A stretch of DNA of 64,000 bases from Theobroma cacao (taxonomy: Eukaryota; Streptophyta; Magnoliopsida; Malvales; Malvaceae). Positions 35,879 through 47,011 of the stretch are shown here, one piece after another. How positions within the stretch are numbered: position 1 is the first letter of the stretch; each line of letters begins with the position of its first letter. Location of the stretch: the NCBI RefSeq assembly GCF_000208745.1, contig NC_030855.1:8283584-8347583 (forward strand), written 5' to 3'. A program made the position numbers and the translations under genes. The notes under the pieces were generated by a model that saw nothing but the letters and a program-made list of their open reading frames with translations, searched no databases and was not told where the DNA came from.

Positions 35879-38800
35879 TTAGCTTGTCAGCTCCTCCATT
35901 AAGCCCTATTGATACAAGGAAAATAATGAAAAGTTCAGTAAGGATTCAGCATCTCATGAGACAATTAGAGCTAACTAACCGGAAAGAGCAACCCACCCGT
36001 GCAATGTATTGCTCAGCATCAGTTCGTTTGAGAAAGTGCATTGAGTGGCGAGCAAAATTGGCAGATTTATCGCTGAGAATTATTCCGCTACCCAAATCTT
36101 CGAGGACTCTTACTTTGATGTAGGGATCTTTCGGAGGCACCATATCCTGACAAACCAAGAACTTTAGCCATTGCAATCTAGTTGACAGATGCTATGTAAT
36201 GCTTTATGAGATAGAAACAAAATCTGCATATTAGAAGACCGCCAGTTTTTGGTTTATTATTTGCTTGAATACAGTTTTTTTTTTTATTAGCCTGTTTTCA
36301 TTATTGGCATAGTATCTTTTAAACACTTTTCATTCAGTTTTCTGTAACACCAACAACTGAATCATAATTTTCTTAAAGGCCTCCATTTTAAATTTTCAAT
36401 CGTAGAAGGTTTAGATTGAGATAATCCTAGAGTTGTAAGTTCACTAATAAAATGTTTAATTCATATGAGAAGAGGGAGAGAGACATTACCACATTCACAT
36501 CAAGGCTCAGTTGTGACATGTATAATTTCAAAGATTTAGAATGATCTTTGAAATATTGCTCCTCTGAGTCACTGAACTTCTCTTGAATTTCATGTGGAAG
36601 TTCATGAAGCAACCCTACCTTCCATGCCAAATCTCGTATAATTTCTGCTCGGTTGTACCTGTACAAAAACTAGCAGGTGATGATAATAAGCCACATCGAG
36701 TAACAAGCAAACTAGCAAGAAGCAGTTTCACTAGGAAATGACAACACAAAGTATGAGATACTTACACATATGCCATTAGGCAACGCTTGTTGCGAATTAA
36801 AGAAAGGTGGTGGATGAGTGCTCCATAGTGGTCTGCAGTTCTAGCTGTTTGAACTTCCAGTCCCTCCTCTTGCATTTTCCTGTTGTAACATAAATCATGT
36901 TGATGATGGGGCAGACTTGATAAACATGCAACTAAACTTTGATCCTAAAATGAAAAAAATTATATAAAGAGGCATTCCCAAGAGTACATCATAGATTGGG
37001 TAGCGAAAATCTTTGGAGAGAATATTTCATTAGTCATTTTTCAACCTCAAGCTCCATTGCAAGTTCATACACACAGCCTACTGCAATAGCACCCATATAT
37101 TTGAGAATTGAGGTAAAATTCAAGGTCACAATATTGCAGCTTTAAAGGTCTAACTTTACCAACAATTGTCAAAATTTGACATGCAGCTGATTTCAAGAAT
37201 TTTCCACAACATACAGAATGAATCTCTAGGAGCTCGTAGAACAAAACTTGGAACATAAAGGGAAAGTTTGATGCGGATCCATTGACTAAAGAAATGACAG
37301 AGGTAGCACCACCTAATCTTAGCAGGTCGATGTAGTTCCAAGATGAGGGGAATAAGGAAAGGCAAATCATTATATATATTCTTATTAAAGTAAATTTTTT
37401 TAATTAATAATTTTCTTATTAAAATAATATTCATTAATTTTTTATTAACCTTAAACTCTTTTATTAAATGTGTTGTACTTCATAAAATTTAAATTTAGCT
37501 ATACTGAAAAAATAAAATTTATATTCCATTGAATCATCAAAAAAGTTTGAGCAGTGAAAAATGTTTCTTTATCCTACACCATTTTTCCTCCTTTATTACA
37601 GAAATTCATCAGTTTAAATTAAATATTATATTTATGATAAGTTGATCTGCCATAAATTGATAGATCTCATCCTTAGATTATTCAATGAAATTTTGTCACA
37701 TCAAGAAAGACAAATAATAATCGATAAAATTATAAAGTCAAATAGTATTAGTCATAAAAAACTGAGATTTATATAGCTAGTGAGTTTCAATTATTTTGTC
37801 TGACTAAAACAATATACATGATAGCTACAAATATAGAAAGGTTTTTCTTAATTAATAGATGATCCTTTTACCTATACAGATGATTAGCTTAGGAAGCTTG
37901 AATGTAAACTGATTTTAAGTATTTGTGTTTGAACAATGTATTAAATTAACTATTTGATAAATGATATGATTTATTTTATCTCTTATCATAATAATTTAAA
38001 TTTATTTTAGGTCTTATAAAATACAAAAATAACCAATAAATTTTTAATAGCTTAATAATTAAGTATGATGTAAATTTTTCAAAATAATTTAACAAAATAA
38101 GGAAACATAATATTTAGAAAGTCATTTAATGAAATGAATGAGAATTTTATAGAATTAATAGAATATGCATTTCAGTATTATGCATATTATAAAATAATCA
38201 AGGTAATAATAGATTAAAAAAAATAATGAGGTTATAGGCAATCAACTTTTTACTAAAACAGATCAATTATAATCTAATGATAATCAACAAAAAAGTTATC
38301 ATATGTTGTGATTTGTCTTCCTAATCAATCAAAATTACTTCATATATATACTTATAAAAGTTAAATTATAATTTAATGAATATTAATAATTTTTTCCTAA
38401 AATTAGTTATATAATTATGAAGTAATACCTCCACAAGTTACTCAATGATCAACTTATATTTATTTATGAGTGGTTTAAAATTTATATGTATGACACAATT
38501 TTTTTTTTTTTTGCTTTTCCTATTGCTTACGAGAGGGATGATAGTAAATTAAAAAAAATAATGAGCTTTAACATGATAATTTAAGATTTTAATAAGTTGG
38601 TCCAACAAATAAAATAATTTTTTTAATAATCTCAACTTATTAGTCAACCAAATGTTAATTAAAGAACACATACCTCACTTATAACTAATTGAATTTAATT
38701 ATATTTATAAGTAATTTGGATTGATTTGTGCTAAGAAAATTATGACCTATTACTTTTTTTTTAGTTATAAGTGATTTATCACTAATTATAAAATTATATG

Positions 38801-41800
38801 CCCTTTTGTCATTAATTATAATTAGTTAATTTTTACTCTATTATTATTTACATAGTGAATAAATCACTATATAACTTTCATATAATTAATAGATAGTGTG
38901 TCTTAACAAATGTTTAAAATTTGACTTATATCATTTTCTATATATATAACTAACAAGGAGTGATTGATCGCTGAAAAAGTATATGTCCAAATTCATGTGT
39001 TTTCTGTTTTTTAATTTTATGATCTCTAAATTTATTTATTAAATCTTTATTAGTTATACTATATTGTTTTCTATTTTAGATATAAAATTTATATAATTTT
39101 AATATTTTTCCTAAAATACATTTTTTACTTACATATATTTCATGTCATTATTTTTAAAATGTTAACTAATTGAAATTGATCAAATCATGATTTACACACT
39201 GATTATGTTTGATATTATAATTATAACATTTAAAAATTAAATCAACATAAAACGTATGTGAAACAAAACTAGTGAAAAAAACAGCTAAAGAAGAAAATAG
39301 CAACAAGGAATTACCGTATTAATGACTGAAGTGCATTGTGATGTTCATTGCATTGTTCAATTACTCGTTCAAACAGCTCATTCTACAAGATCACATAACA
39401 TACAACAATTTAAACCCGTACAAATTCACTTAAGCACAGTTTTGACAGCATATATTATGAAATTTAATAAATAAAACTTCTAACTGAAGGGCTTAAGAAT
39501 AGCAAGTATAACAAGGCAGGGCTCAAAGAATAATAACCTGGAGGTTGAGGGTTAGGCAGATCACAAAAAAACAAAAGAAAGAAAGAAAATGGTTAAGATG
39601 CATTCGATAAAATGAGTACTCATCTAAAGATCTCCATGAACAATGATGAAAACAAGTAGTCTCTCAACATTTGGCATAGCAAAAAGGAAGCATATCAAAA
39701 TTTGAGGCCTTTATGCTGGTAGCCAGTCAGTGGCATGCAAAAGCATGATGATAATGTCATTAGGCAAAATGTATCCACATATACATCTCTGTGTGAGTTT
39801 CTGCTTGGAAAGAATCTACAATTATACAGAAATACAAAGGACATCTATTCTAAATTACTAATAGCCTTGCACATCCAACACATGCAAAATCCTCATCAAT
39901 CTAACAGAGGTAATATTACAGTAAGAATAAACCATCAATCTTGAGATATATATAGACAAATAAGCTGTTTACTTTCATGCAAAAATTGTGCATACAAACC
40001 CAAATTCAAAGACAAGCACCATACCCACCAAGCAAATTTTCAATATATTGTAACAACTAGGATCATTCGATTCTGAAACATTTAAATATATATGCAACAG
40101 AAATAATTACAATACAAAGCGAGCAAACAAGCAGCCTTACACTGACAATCTTGAGATGCCCTTTTTCATCACTAGCAAACTCTTTCACCAGCTCCTATGA
40201 CTCTCTCCCGTGCATCTTCTAAAGACTAAAACTTTCAGTACCCCCCTTCAACTCTAATTTTGCCTTCAAACTCCAACATTTTTTGAAACATTTCATTTAT
40301 GCAAATGATTTTAAATATTTTTCCAGTTAATTAACACATATGATTGTGATAATAGCTATTAGAATATAAAAAGAAAAAAAGATGCAAATATTATCTCAAA
40401 CTCGTAAGATTCTAAGTTAAAAAGGGGATGGATTTGATTTCAACTTTCCAGTTAGTATATAAATTGACATATCTTTGGAACAGTAAGAATCAGTTTAACT
40501 CCAAGTTCCATTAACCTATTGCACATCCAAGGCTTGAGAAGATAATTGTCTTGTTCAAATCACATATACTTACGTTTCTTGATTCTAGATAATTCTAGAT
40601 TAAGTGATATTTAAACAGAGCATTAGAAATTAAAATTCTTGCTGCTTTTATCCATTTGTCCTAAATGCTTGACTACATTTCTCTCTCAATATCTTATAAA
40701 CATATACTGATAATTTTCACCTAAGAACACTATAGATTATGAGCATATCTGCCATAAAAATTAAAAAATAAATAAACCTAAAAAACCTTGTTTCCCCTTA
40801 AGATATGCTATGTGAACAAACTATAGTGTGGTTTAACTTTTCACTTTGATATGGTAATGTCTCATTCAGATTTCATGAGTTTATTGAACTTCTACATAAA
40901 TTGCTTTTTTTATTAATGATAAGATTGGAGGTTGGAGTTTTTATGCCAAAACTTGTTGGGTTCTACCAACTCCTTTGTTAAAAAAAAATGAATTCCCAAT
41001 TTCTTCATGTTTGACAGAAAGAAAAAGAAAAGAAGAGGGATTTCAATAACTTCATGGATTAACCTAACCATAACCCCCTTCCTAACCAGTGGGCCTTTAA
41101 GGACATCTCTAAGATGCTAATAATTTGATTAAATTAAAAGGAAATTAATACAATGAAGAAGTAGGGTCTTGTACCTTGACCACCTTAACTTAATGCATGC
41201 AAAAGCATCAGCAAAATAAGCTGGGAGCAACCTGGTTAAGGGATCCACCCCTTGTTTGATAATCCCTAGAATTCATGAAATTTTCTACCAAAGAAACACA
41301 GAACAAAACAGGGGAGAGATTATCTTGCAAACCCAACCCCCAACACCCCAGAAATTGAAATTTATTTTAGTACAATAAATGTTCCCATTGGAAAAGATTC
41401 TTCCAAGGAATCAAAAGGAAAAAGAATAACAAAAAAAAAAAAAAACCTTTTGTTCTTAATTAGGAAAACAAAAAAGAAAAGTAGATCAAATCAAACCCCT
41501 ACATGCATGTATTTAAGTAATAAATAAGTGCTCAAAGTTTCCAGTTAGCCAGCAGGATTGTGCTGAAACTAGTATCATATGGGTTTAATATTTTTCAGTT
41601 AAAAAAATCTTAAGGAATTTAAAGCTCCAGAAGAAGTAAATTAGGAATTTAAGACAAAACAAACCATAGGCAAAAAAGAAAAGACATTTCAACAAGGACA
41701 ATACCTTATAGGTCAATAACATAGATGCCATTAAATTTGGGAAACTTTTGTCTGCATATCTTCTAATATATGTACAGTAACATTGCCAAGTTAAATAGGA

Positions 41801-44419
41801 TGGAGAGGCTGTAAAGATAAATTGTATTTCAGTCATAACAATGAAATCTTTAATTCATCATCCCAACCCCTTTTCTTTTTTAATTTTCATACCAGCTATA
41901 ATGATCTTTCTTAGTAAGAACTTGAACTTATGACCGAGTTATCACTATAGAAGATCTCCATAGCAATTGAGAGAACAAGTTACAGAGGATAACAATGGAG
42001 ACATTGGACCTTTTCATAATCTGATTTATAATCAAATAGAATGCACTCTTTTCATGCCAAACATATTATCTAAAAAGCTGAGAGGTAACTTAGAAGCTAT
42101 GAAAGATAATATGAGCTGTATAAGACTTGGCAACTCACTGCCACCCACTTGCCTCAGTCAAAGGCAGTCCATGAACAATGTCAAAACATGAAGCTAGTCT
42201 TTATTAAAACCTTTTAGTTGTTCTACTCTTATCTGCATTTCTTCAAAATTCGAAACCTTTAGTTAGCACATGTATTACCTAAATATTTGAGGTCCATTTG
42301 ATTGATGTTTTTTAACTTTTTGTTCTTGTCTTTGGTTTTCTGTTATGTTTTATTATTTACTTTTTCCTTTCTATTCATTTGTTGCCCAAAAAAAAAGTAA
42401 AAAGCAAAAGCATCAACCAGATGGAGCCTTAGTTAATGCCTTCCAAAGCATTAAAAGACATGAAGGTCAACCATGAAGAATACTCTTAGCTGTCTAAAAT
42501 ACCTTCTTTTGCTTTTAAATGATTAATGTAATAGCTTATTACTTAGAATACAAACTCTCCTAGTACACTATCATTTTTCTCAAAAAGGAAAAGAACATAA
42601 ACGAAACAACATATTTTTCCTAAATGTGTTCACTAAGCTTAATTTTCAGGCCAAAACAACTTGGAAAATTCAGCCAAAATTTGCAGAATGAGATTACCTC
42701 AATCTGCAGTTTCTTTTCATAAAACCCTGCTTTGGAAGTCACATCTGTGGCAAGTACCCCAATTCACAAAGTGCTCCCAGCTTCCAGCAGCTTCAACTTG
42801 GCTTCCTTAAGCTCCTTGGCAACACACTCACCCATATGAAGGGAAGGAACAGAACACCCCTTAAACACTTCATCATGCCAGGAGTGTAAAATATGACAGG
42901 CACAACAATGCAGTGAGCTCCTGATTTCTCAAGGAAAACCATTGTAATCCATAGATTTTCAACAATCTGGGCATGATGGAATTGTGAATGTTCATTTCTA
43001 CAGCACAGAGAAGAAAAATTCTTCTCCAGGGATGAAAGCTCCCTATTCAACAGTGGATCAGAGCAAAGAAAAAAAGGCATGAAATTCTTTCATTGTCTTT
43101 ACTCCAACACACTAGTTTTCTGATGAAATTGAGAGTAGAATCAACAGATACCCCTGCAATTATTTTGACAGCATTTGGATGACTAAGCAAGGCCAGCAGA
43201 GCTGCTTAAAGAAGCTGTACCTGAGCTTGAACTTTTCCTAGATTCAGGAAATTTCCCACTTTCATCAGTGTGTAAGATCACTGAGCATGGGGACATAGCT
43301 AGAACTGGATTCAACCTTCTCTTACAAAGATTTCTCTGCCTAGTTATACAGCCTGATCTGTGAGAAGGGCAACAATCCAGTGACATTAGCAAGCTTCTAT
43401 CCAACACCTCTACATAAAAGTATCAAATGGAACCCAACATATGGGTATAAGATTCTAAATTCCACAGGCAAATATGAGCTTCTGGCAACTGAAATCCACC
43501 TCCAAAAGCTAATTAATTTTAGCCAAAAATTCATTGTTCACCTGAGAAGGCCATACATCGAAACCATCTCAACAATAAAATCCCAACTTTCAGAAACTGC
43601 TAATTGAAAAACTACTCAGAAGACCACTTATAGCATCTTCTCCCTTGATTTCTACCTTCTACAACCAAAACCCACTTACAGAACTAGCCAAAAGTTCACA
43701 TTTGATCCTTCTTCAACCTTCGAAAACCAAAACTTTATCATAAACCTTACAAACAAAAGCCAAGCTTTTCTAAATTTAGCTTGCAAAAGATAAAACTGCT
43801 CAAACAAAACAAACCAATTCCAAAACGACAAAACTAACCAAGTAGGATTGTCCTGGTATATTCCAGACACAAAAGCAAAAACCAATTCAAAACCCAGGAG
43901 GGCTTCCCTCTCTGTGCTTCCGGAGTTTAAAAAAGAGAAGCCAAACAAAAAGAACCAAAAATCAACAAAGGCAAAGAGAAGGCACAAAAGCTCCAAGCTC
44001 TGAGGACTTTCTTGATATGCAGCAGTAATTTAGAGATGGGACCAGCAGTAATTTAGAACATCTATTCTGAATTACTAATAGCCTTGCAGATCCAACACTT
44101 GCAAAATCCTCATTAATGCTTTAGAAGTAAACTGTCAATCTTCAAAAATATTTAGACAAACAACCTATTGACGTTTATGCAAAAACTGTGCATACACACC
44201 CAAATTCAAAGAGAAGAAGCATACCCACCAAGCGAATTTTCAGTACATTGTAGAAACGAGGTTCATTCATTTCTGAACATTTAAATAAATAAATAAATGC
44301 AGCAGAAATAACTTCAATACAAAACGAGAAGCGAGCAGCCTTACGTTGAAAATCTTGAGATGCCCTTTTTCACCACTGGCAAACTCTTTTACCAGCTCGT
44401 ACGCCTTTCTCCCGTGCAT
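35879..44419 (-). CDS. PSF1: DNA replication complex GINS protein PSF1
   Basis: Six exons on the minus strand: 44419-44345, 39382-39315, 36879-36766, 36658-36490, 36146-35997 and 35905-35879. They total 603 bp (200 residues plus stop), all with GT donors and AG acceptors and consistent phases. The start MHGRKAYELVKEF, the middle YNRAEIIRDLAWKVG, and the end SMHFLKRTDAEQYIA with a terminal GLMEELTS are typical of PSF1, and the length matches the family. PSF1 joins SLD5, PSF2 and PSF3 in the GINS tetramer, which with CDC45 and MCM2-7 forms the replicative helicase in the nucleus. The last exon is only 27 bp. Intron 1 is about 5 kb and intron 2 about 2.4 kb, mostly AT-rich. Upstream E2F-like sites suit an S-phase gene. 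The copy appears intact. Confidence 0.93.
37380..39300. other. PSF1 intron 2: AT-rich, no gene seen
   Basis: Extremely AT-rich sequence filling most of intron 2, with TAATTA- and ATTATAA-rich stretches. No transposon ends or coding sequence were recognised. Confidence 0.55.
39838..40300 (-). repeat. Duplicate of the PSF1 5' region inside PSF1 intron 1
   Basis: About 460 bp alignable in the same orientation to 44057-44500, sharing ACATCTATTCT, TACCCACCAAGC, GCAGCCTTAC, GAGATGCCCTTTTTCA and CGTGCATCTTCTAAAG. The two copies lie about 4.2 kb apart, as expected from a tandem duplication of a ~4.2 kb unit. It contains a copy of PSF1 exon 1. Confidence 0.85.
40141..40215 (-). pseudogene. Decoy copy of PSF1 exon 1
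   Basis: Exactly 75 bp like the true exon 1 (44419-44345), with 10 substitutions and no indel. It keeps the start ATGCACGGGAGA and the donor context GTAAGGCTGC. Codon 7 is TAG instead of TAC, so translation from it would stop after six residues. No acceptor is needed for a first exon, so it could still act as an alternative first exon if transcription starts here. Confidence 0.85.
42793..43407 (-). pseudogene. Unrecognised minus-strand coding-like fragments in PSF1 intron 1
   Basis: Two coding-like stretches are visible. At 43080-42793 the frame includes RELSSLEKNFSSLCCRNEHS, and a +1/-1 shift near 42850 would lead into ECVAKELKEAKLKLLEAGST with a stop near 42767. At 43407-43183 the frame ends SSSSGTASLSSSAGLA before a stop. 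Composition is less AT-rich than the surroundings. They lie within the duplicated interval upstream of the decoy exon. I do not recognise the family. They may be a broken gene or retrocopy, or chance. Confidence 0.35.
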
Positions 44420-44500
44420 CTTCTAAAGATTAACACTTTCACTACCCCCTAAACTCTAATTTTACCTACAAAATCCAACATTTTTTGAGACATTTCATCG
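44057..44500 (-). repeat. PSF1 5' region, parent copy of the duplication
   Basis: The partner of 39838-40300, carrying the functional exon 1 and its intact coding sequence. The match fades near 44500, just upstream of the start codon, so the promoter further upstream appears not to be part of the duplicate. Confidence 0.8.
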
Positions 44501-44659
44501 AACACGTTGCATAATTTAAAAAATATACATAAATGCAAGTGATTACGCTTTAAGAAGTGTGTAAATAGAGAAAGAAGAAAGGAGATGTTAAAAAGTCGTG
44601 AAATAGTAAAAGTGGATTTTTAGAGAAAACAAGCATAAGTACCTGTTTTGGGTGTTTGG

Positions 44660-44775
44660 CAGAAAAGAAAGCGCGAGAAAGTGAAGGAAAGTGAAGAGAA
44701 AACAAGATTCTTTGGATCTAATAGCATGGCGGAGGTTTTGGCGGGTACTTTTTTAATTTTTAAATTTAGCGCCAC
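44660..44775 (-). promoter_or_regulatory. Candidate PSF1 promoter with E2F-like sites
   Basis: About 250-350 bp upstream of the PSF1 start are TTTTGGCGGG (44736-44745, close to the plant E2F consensus TTTSSCGS), TTTAGCGCC (44765-44773) and a GCGCGAGAAA segment (44671-44680). Replication genes are commonly E2F targets. Site function is inferred from motif and position only. Confidence 0.5.
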
Positions 44776-45014
44776 TAGATGACCAAATTGTTCGTTTTTG
44801 GGGCTTTTTGGGCTTTATTATGTTTTGGGCCAATTATTGATTAATGAATCACTAGCCTCATCATGTACACTGAATAACTTTAAAACAAAAAGACCATAAT
44901 TAAAGAAAAAAATTAAAATTCCGGTTGGTATTTTTTACTTTTTGAAAGAAAAGTAGAAAGTAAAAATATCAAAAAAATCAATAAAAAGTTTAAAGATAAA
45001 TAACAAAAAGTAAA

Positions 45015-45645
45015 ATAATAGCATAAGAATCTAAAAAGTCTATGAACTATTTAAAAAATTTAGATAAGTTTTTATTTTTTTATTATATTTAGTTAAGTCT
45101 CTATATTTTTATTTTAAGTCAAATAAACCCTTAAAATTAAAAGTTGATTAATTTTCATTAATTAAAATGTTACTTATCATTTTTATACCATTTGAAGTTG
45201 ACGTGAAATTTGAAAAATATGACATGACTATGTGTCACAGTCATAGAGTGAAACCATGTGAATCTTACATCGAAGAGATATACTTTTAGCGAGTAGAACC
45301 ATAAATTTCACATCAGCTATATACTAAAATAATTCTAGGCATTTAAGAGTTTACATCACTTTCAACCTATAAAATTCTTTTTGTGGAATAAAATCATGGA
45401 GTTAACGAGCTAAAGCGGACAATATCTGACAATGGTTAATATGGACCATGACGCTATGTCATCATACAACATCATTATTTATTATGACATGTCAATATAT
45501 CATGTCAACATCGTACGGTATAACAGTTAATCAACATTACTTATAAGAGTATATTTAATTCAAAATAAACGTGTAATAATTTAAAAAGAATAAAAACTTA
45601 TTTGGATTTTTCTGAATACTTAAGGAACTTTTTTTTAGGTATTAT
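45015..45645. mobile_element. TIR-family copy with a 221-bp insertion
   Basis: The left part (TCTATGAACTATTTAAAAAA, TTTTATTTTAAGTCAAATAAA) and the right part (TTTAATTCAAAATAAACGTG, AAAACTTATTTGGATTTTT, GGTATTATGAC) are inverted relatives of one another. They match the other members of this family. The interior is broken by 45233-45453. Confidence 0.6.
45233..45453. mobile_element. Short 221-bp insertion with 5-bp duplication, LTR/TRIM-like
   Basis: Begins TGTCACAGTCATAGAG and is flanked by CTATG on both sides (45228-45232 and 45454-45458). The host element reads through as GACATGA-CTATG-TCATC, comparable with the uninterrupted copies. It contains ACATCGAAGAGATATAC and AAAGCGGACAATATCTGACA, motifs reminiscent of plant TRIM LTRs. 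The 3' end lacks the canonical CA. Confidence 0.5.
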
Positions 45646-46099
45646 GACTAAACATATCAACCAAATAAATCAAAATTATTTGAAGTTGCACTTTTTGCTT
45701 AAAGAGAAGTTAATATTATATATAAATATACATATATATTATGTACACAAATTTAAATATGAACATTTTATTATTTTGTAATTTAATTTGTAGCAAAGTT
45801 GGTCTCAAACAAAATGATGTGCATTTATTTACTACATGGGGGATAACGGGTGATACATGTTGTCCTTAATGGTGTATATATTCAAAGCTGAAGTAAATGG
45901 CTGTACACGGCTTTTGTTTGGATATGGGCAGTGGAACATGTTAGAATTATTTGTAAACCCGGGTCTCCCTAAGTCTAAGTTGTAGGGGTGTTAAGGTTTG
46001 TTGGTTAATTTTTACTTATATGTAATGGTAAGTCCAAGGCCAATTTGATTGTTGGCAACAGCAATAAAAATTGCCTACTGTTTTTTTTTTTAAAATATA

Positions 46100-46590
46100 A
46101 TATATAAAAAAGCTTTTAAATTATTTTAAAAAATTTAAATAAATTTTTATATTTTATTGTGTTAAATTAAGTTCTTATATTTTTATTTTGATTCAAATAA
46201 ACACTTATAATTAATTATTTACTTAATCAAAATATTATTTGTTATTTTATATCGCTTGACACTAATGTAGCATATGCTAAAATATCATAATTGATTATAA
46301 TGTGGTATGCTGGCATAACATAATTGATGATGACATGACATGATATGCTAATTTGGTATGATAATATGATCATGTGGTATTTTTTACCCTCCATGTCAAT
46401 GTCATTTCAATGTCATGTGAATATAAAATGACAAGTGATATTTTCATTAATCACAATTAGTCAATCATTAATCATAAAGGCTTATCTAATCTAAAATAAA
46501 AATACGAGAGTTTGATTAAACACAATAAAAAAAATAAGAACTTATTTGAATATTTTTAAATAGTTTAGGAGTTTATTTGAGTATTATGTC
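46100..46590. mobile_element. TIR-family copy, uninterrupted
   Basis: About 490 bp, non-coding. The left arm reads TTTTAAATTATTTTAAAAAA then TTTTATTTTGATTCAAATAAA. The right arm reads CTAAAATAAAAATACGAGAG then TTAGGAGTTTATTTGAGTATTATG, roughly its inverse. The centre has repeated GACATGA/TCATGTC-type motifs. Confidence 0.6.
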
Positions 46591-46910
46591 GAAAAAATGA
46601 TGTAAATCAACTCAACCATTGAAATAATAATAAAATTAATAATTGGTCGTTTTTAATATGCTTCATTACTTATTTCATTTAAATTAATGAAACTTCATAA
46701 TTGAAAGTGATATTGCTCTCCTATTTAAATTTCTTTTTCTTGATTCATGACAATTCAGGAAAAATAAGATAAAGTAAGGTGCCAAATTGTAGACACTAAA
46801 AAAATAATAAATAAATAAATAATAATAATAAAATAAAAAATAAATATATAAGTATAAAATATATAAATAATTAAAAGAGAGAGAAAGAGGGAAATGAAAG
46901 GTACGAATGG

Positions 46911-46977
46911 CAGGGTGCGGACGCACCCTGCCAGGCGCCACCTTCATCTTGCCAGACGCGAAAAATTCGTGTCTGGC
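46911..46977 (+). repeat. Two hairpins in LTR copy 1
   Basis: CAGGGTGCGGACGCACCCTG at 46911-46930 is a 9-bp inverted repeat with a 2-bp loop. At 46951-46977, arms GCCAGACGCGAA and TTCGTGTCTGGC pair around AAA. Copy 2 keeps both near 49698-49718 and 49738-49764 with a compensating TTCGCGTC change. Confidence 0.85.
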
Positions 46978-47000
46978 ANAGGTGCCCCCCTTTAACCTAG

Positions 47001-47011
47001 TATAAAAGGGG
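47001..47011 (+). promoter_or_regulatory. TATA box of LTR copy 1
   Basis: TATAAAAGGGG followed by GCACTGTAGCATCC. The same arrangement recurs at 49840 in copy 2. It marks the likely U3/R promoter, with transcription expected about 30 bp downstream. Confidence 0.7.
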
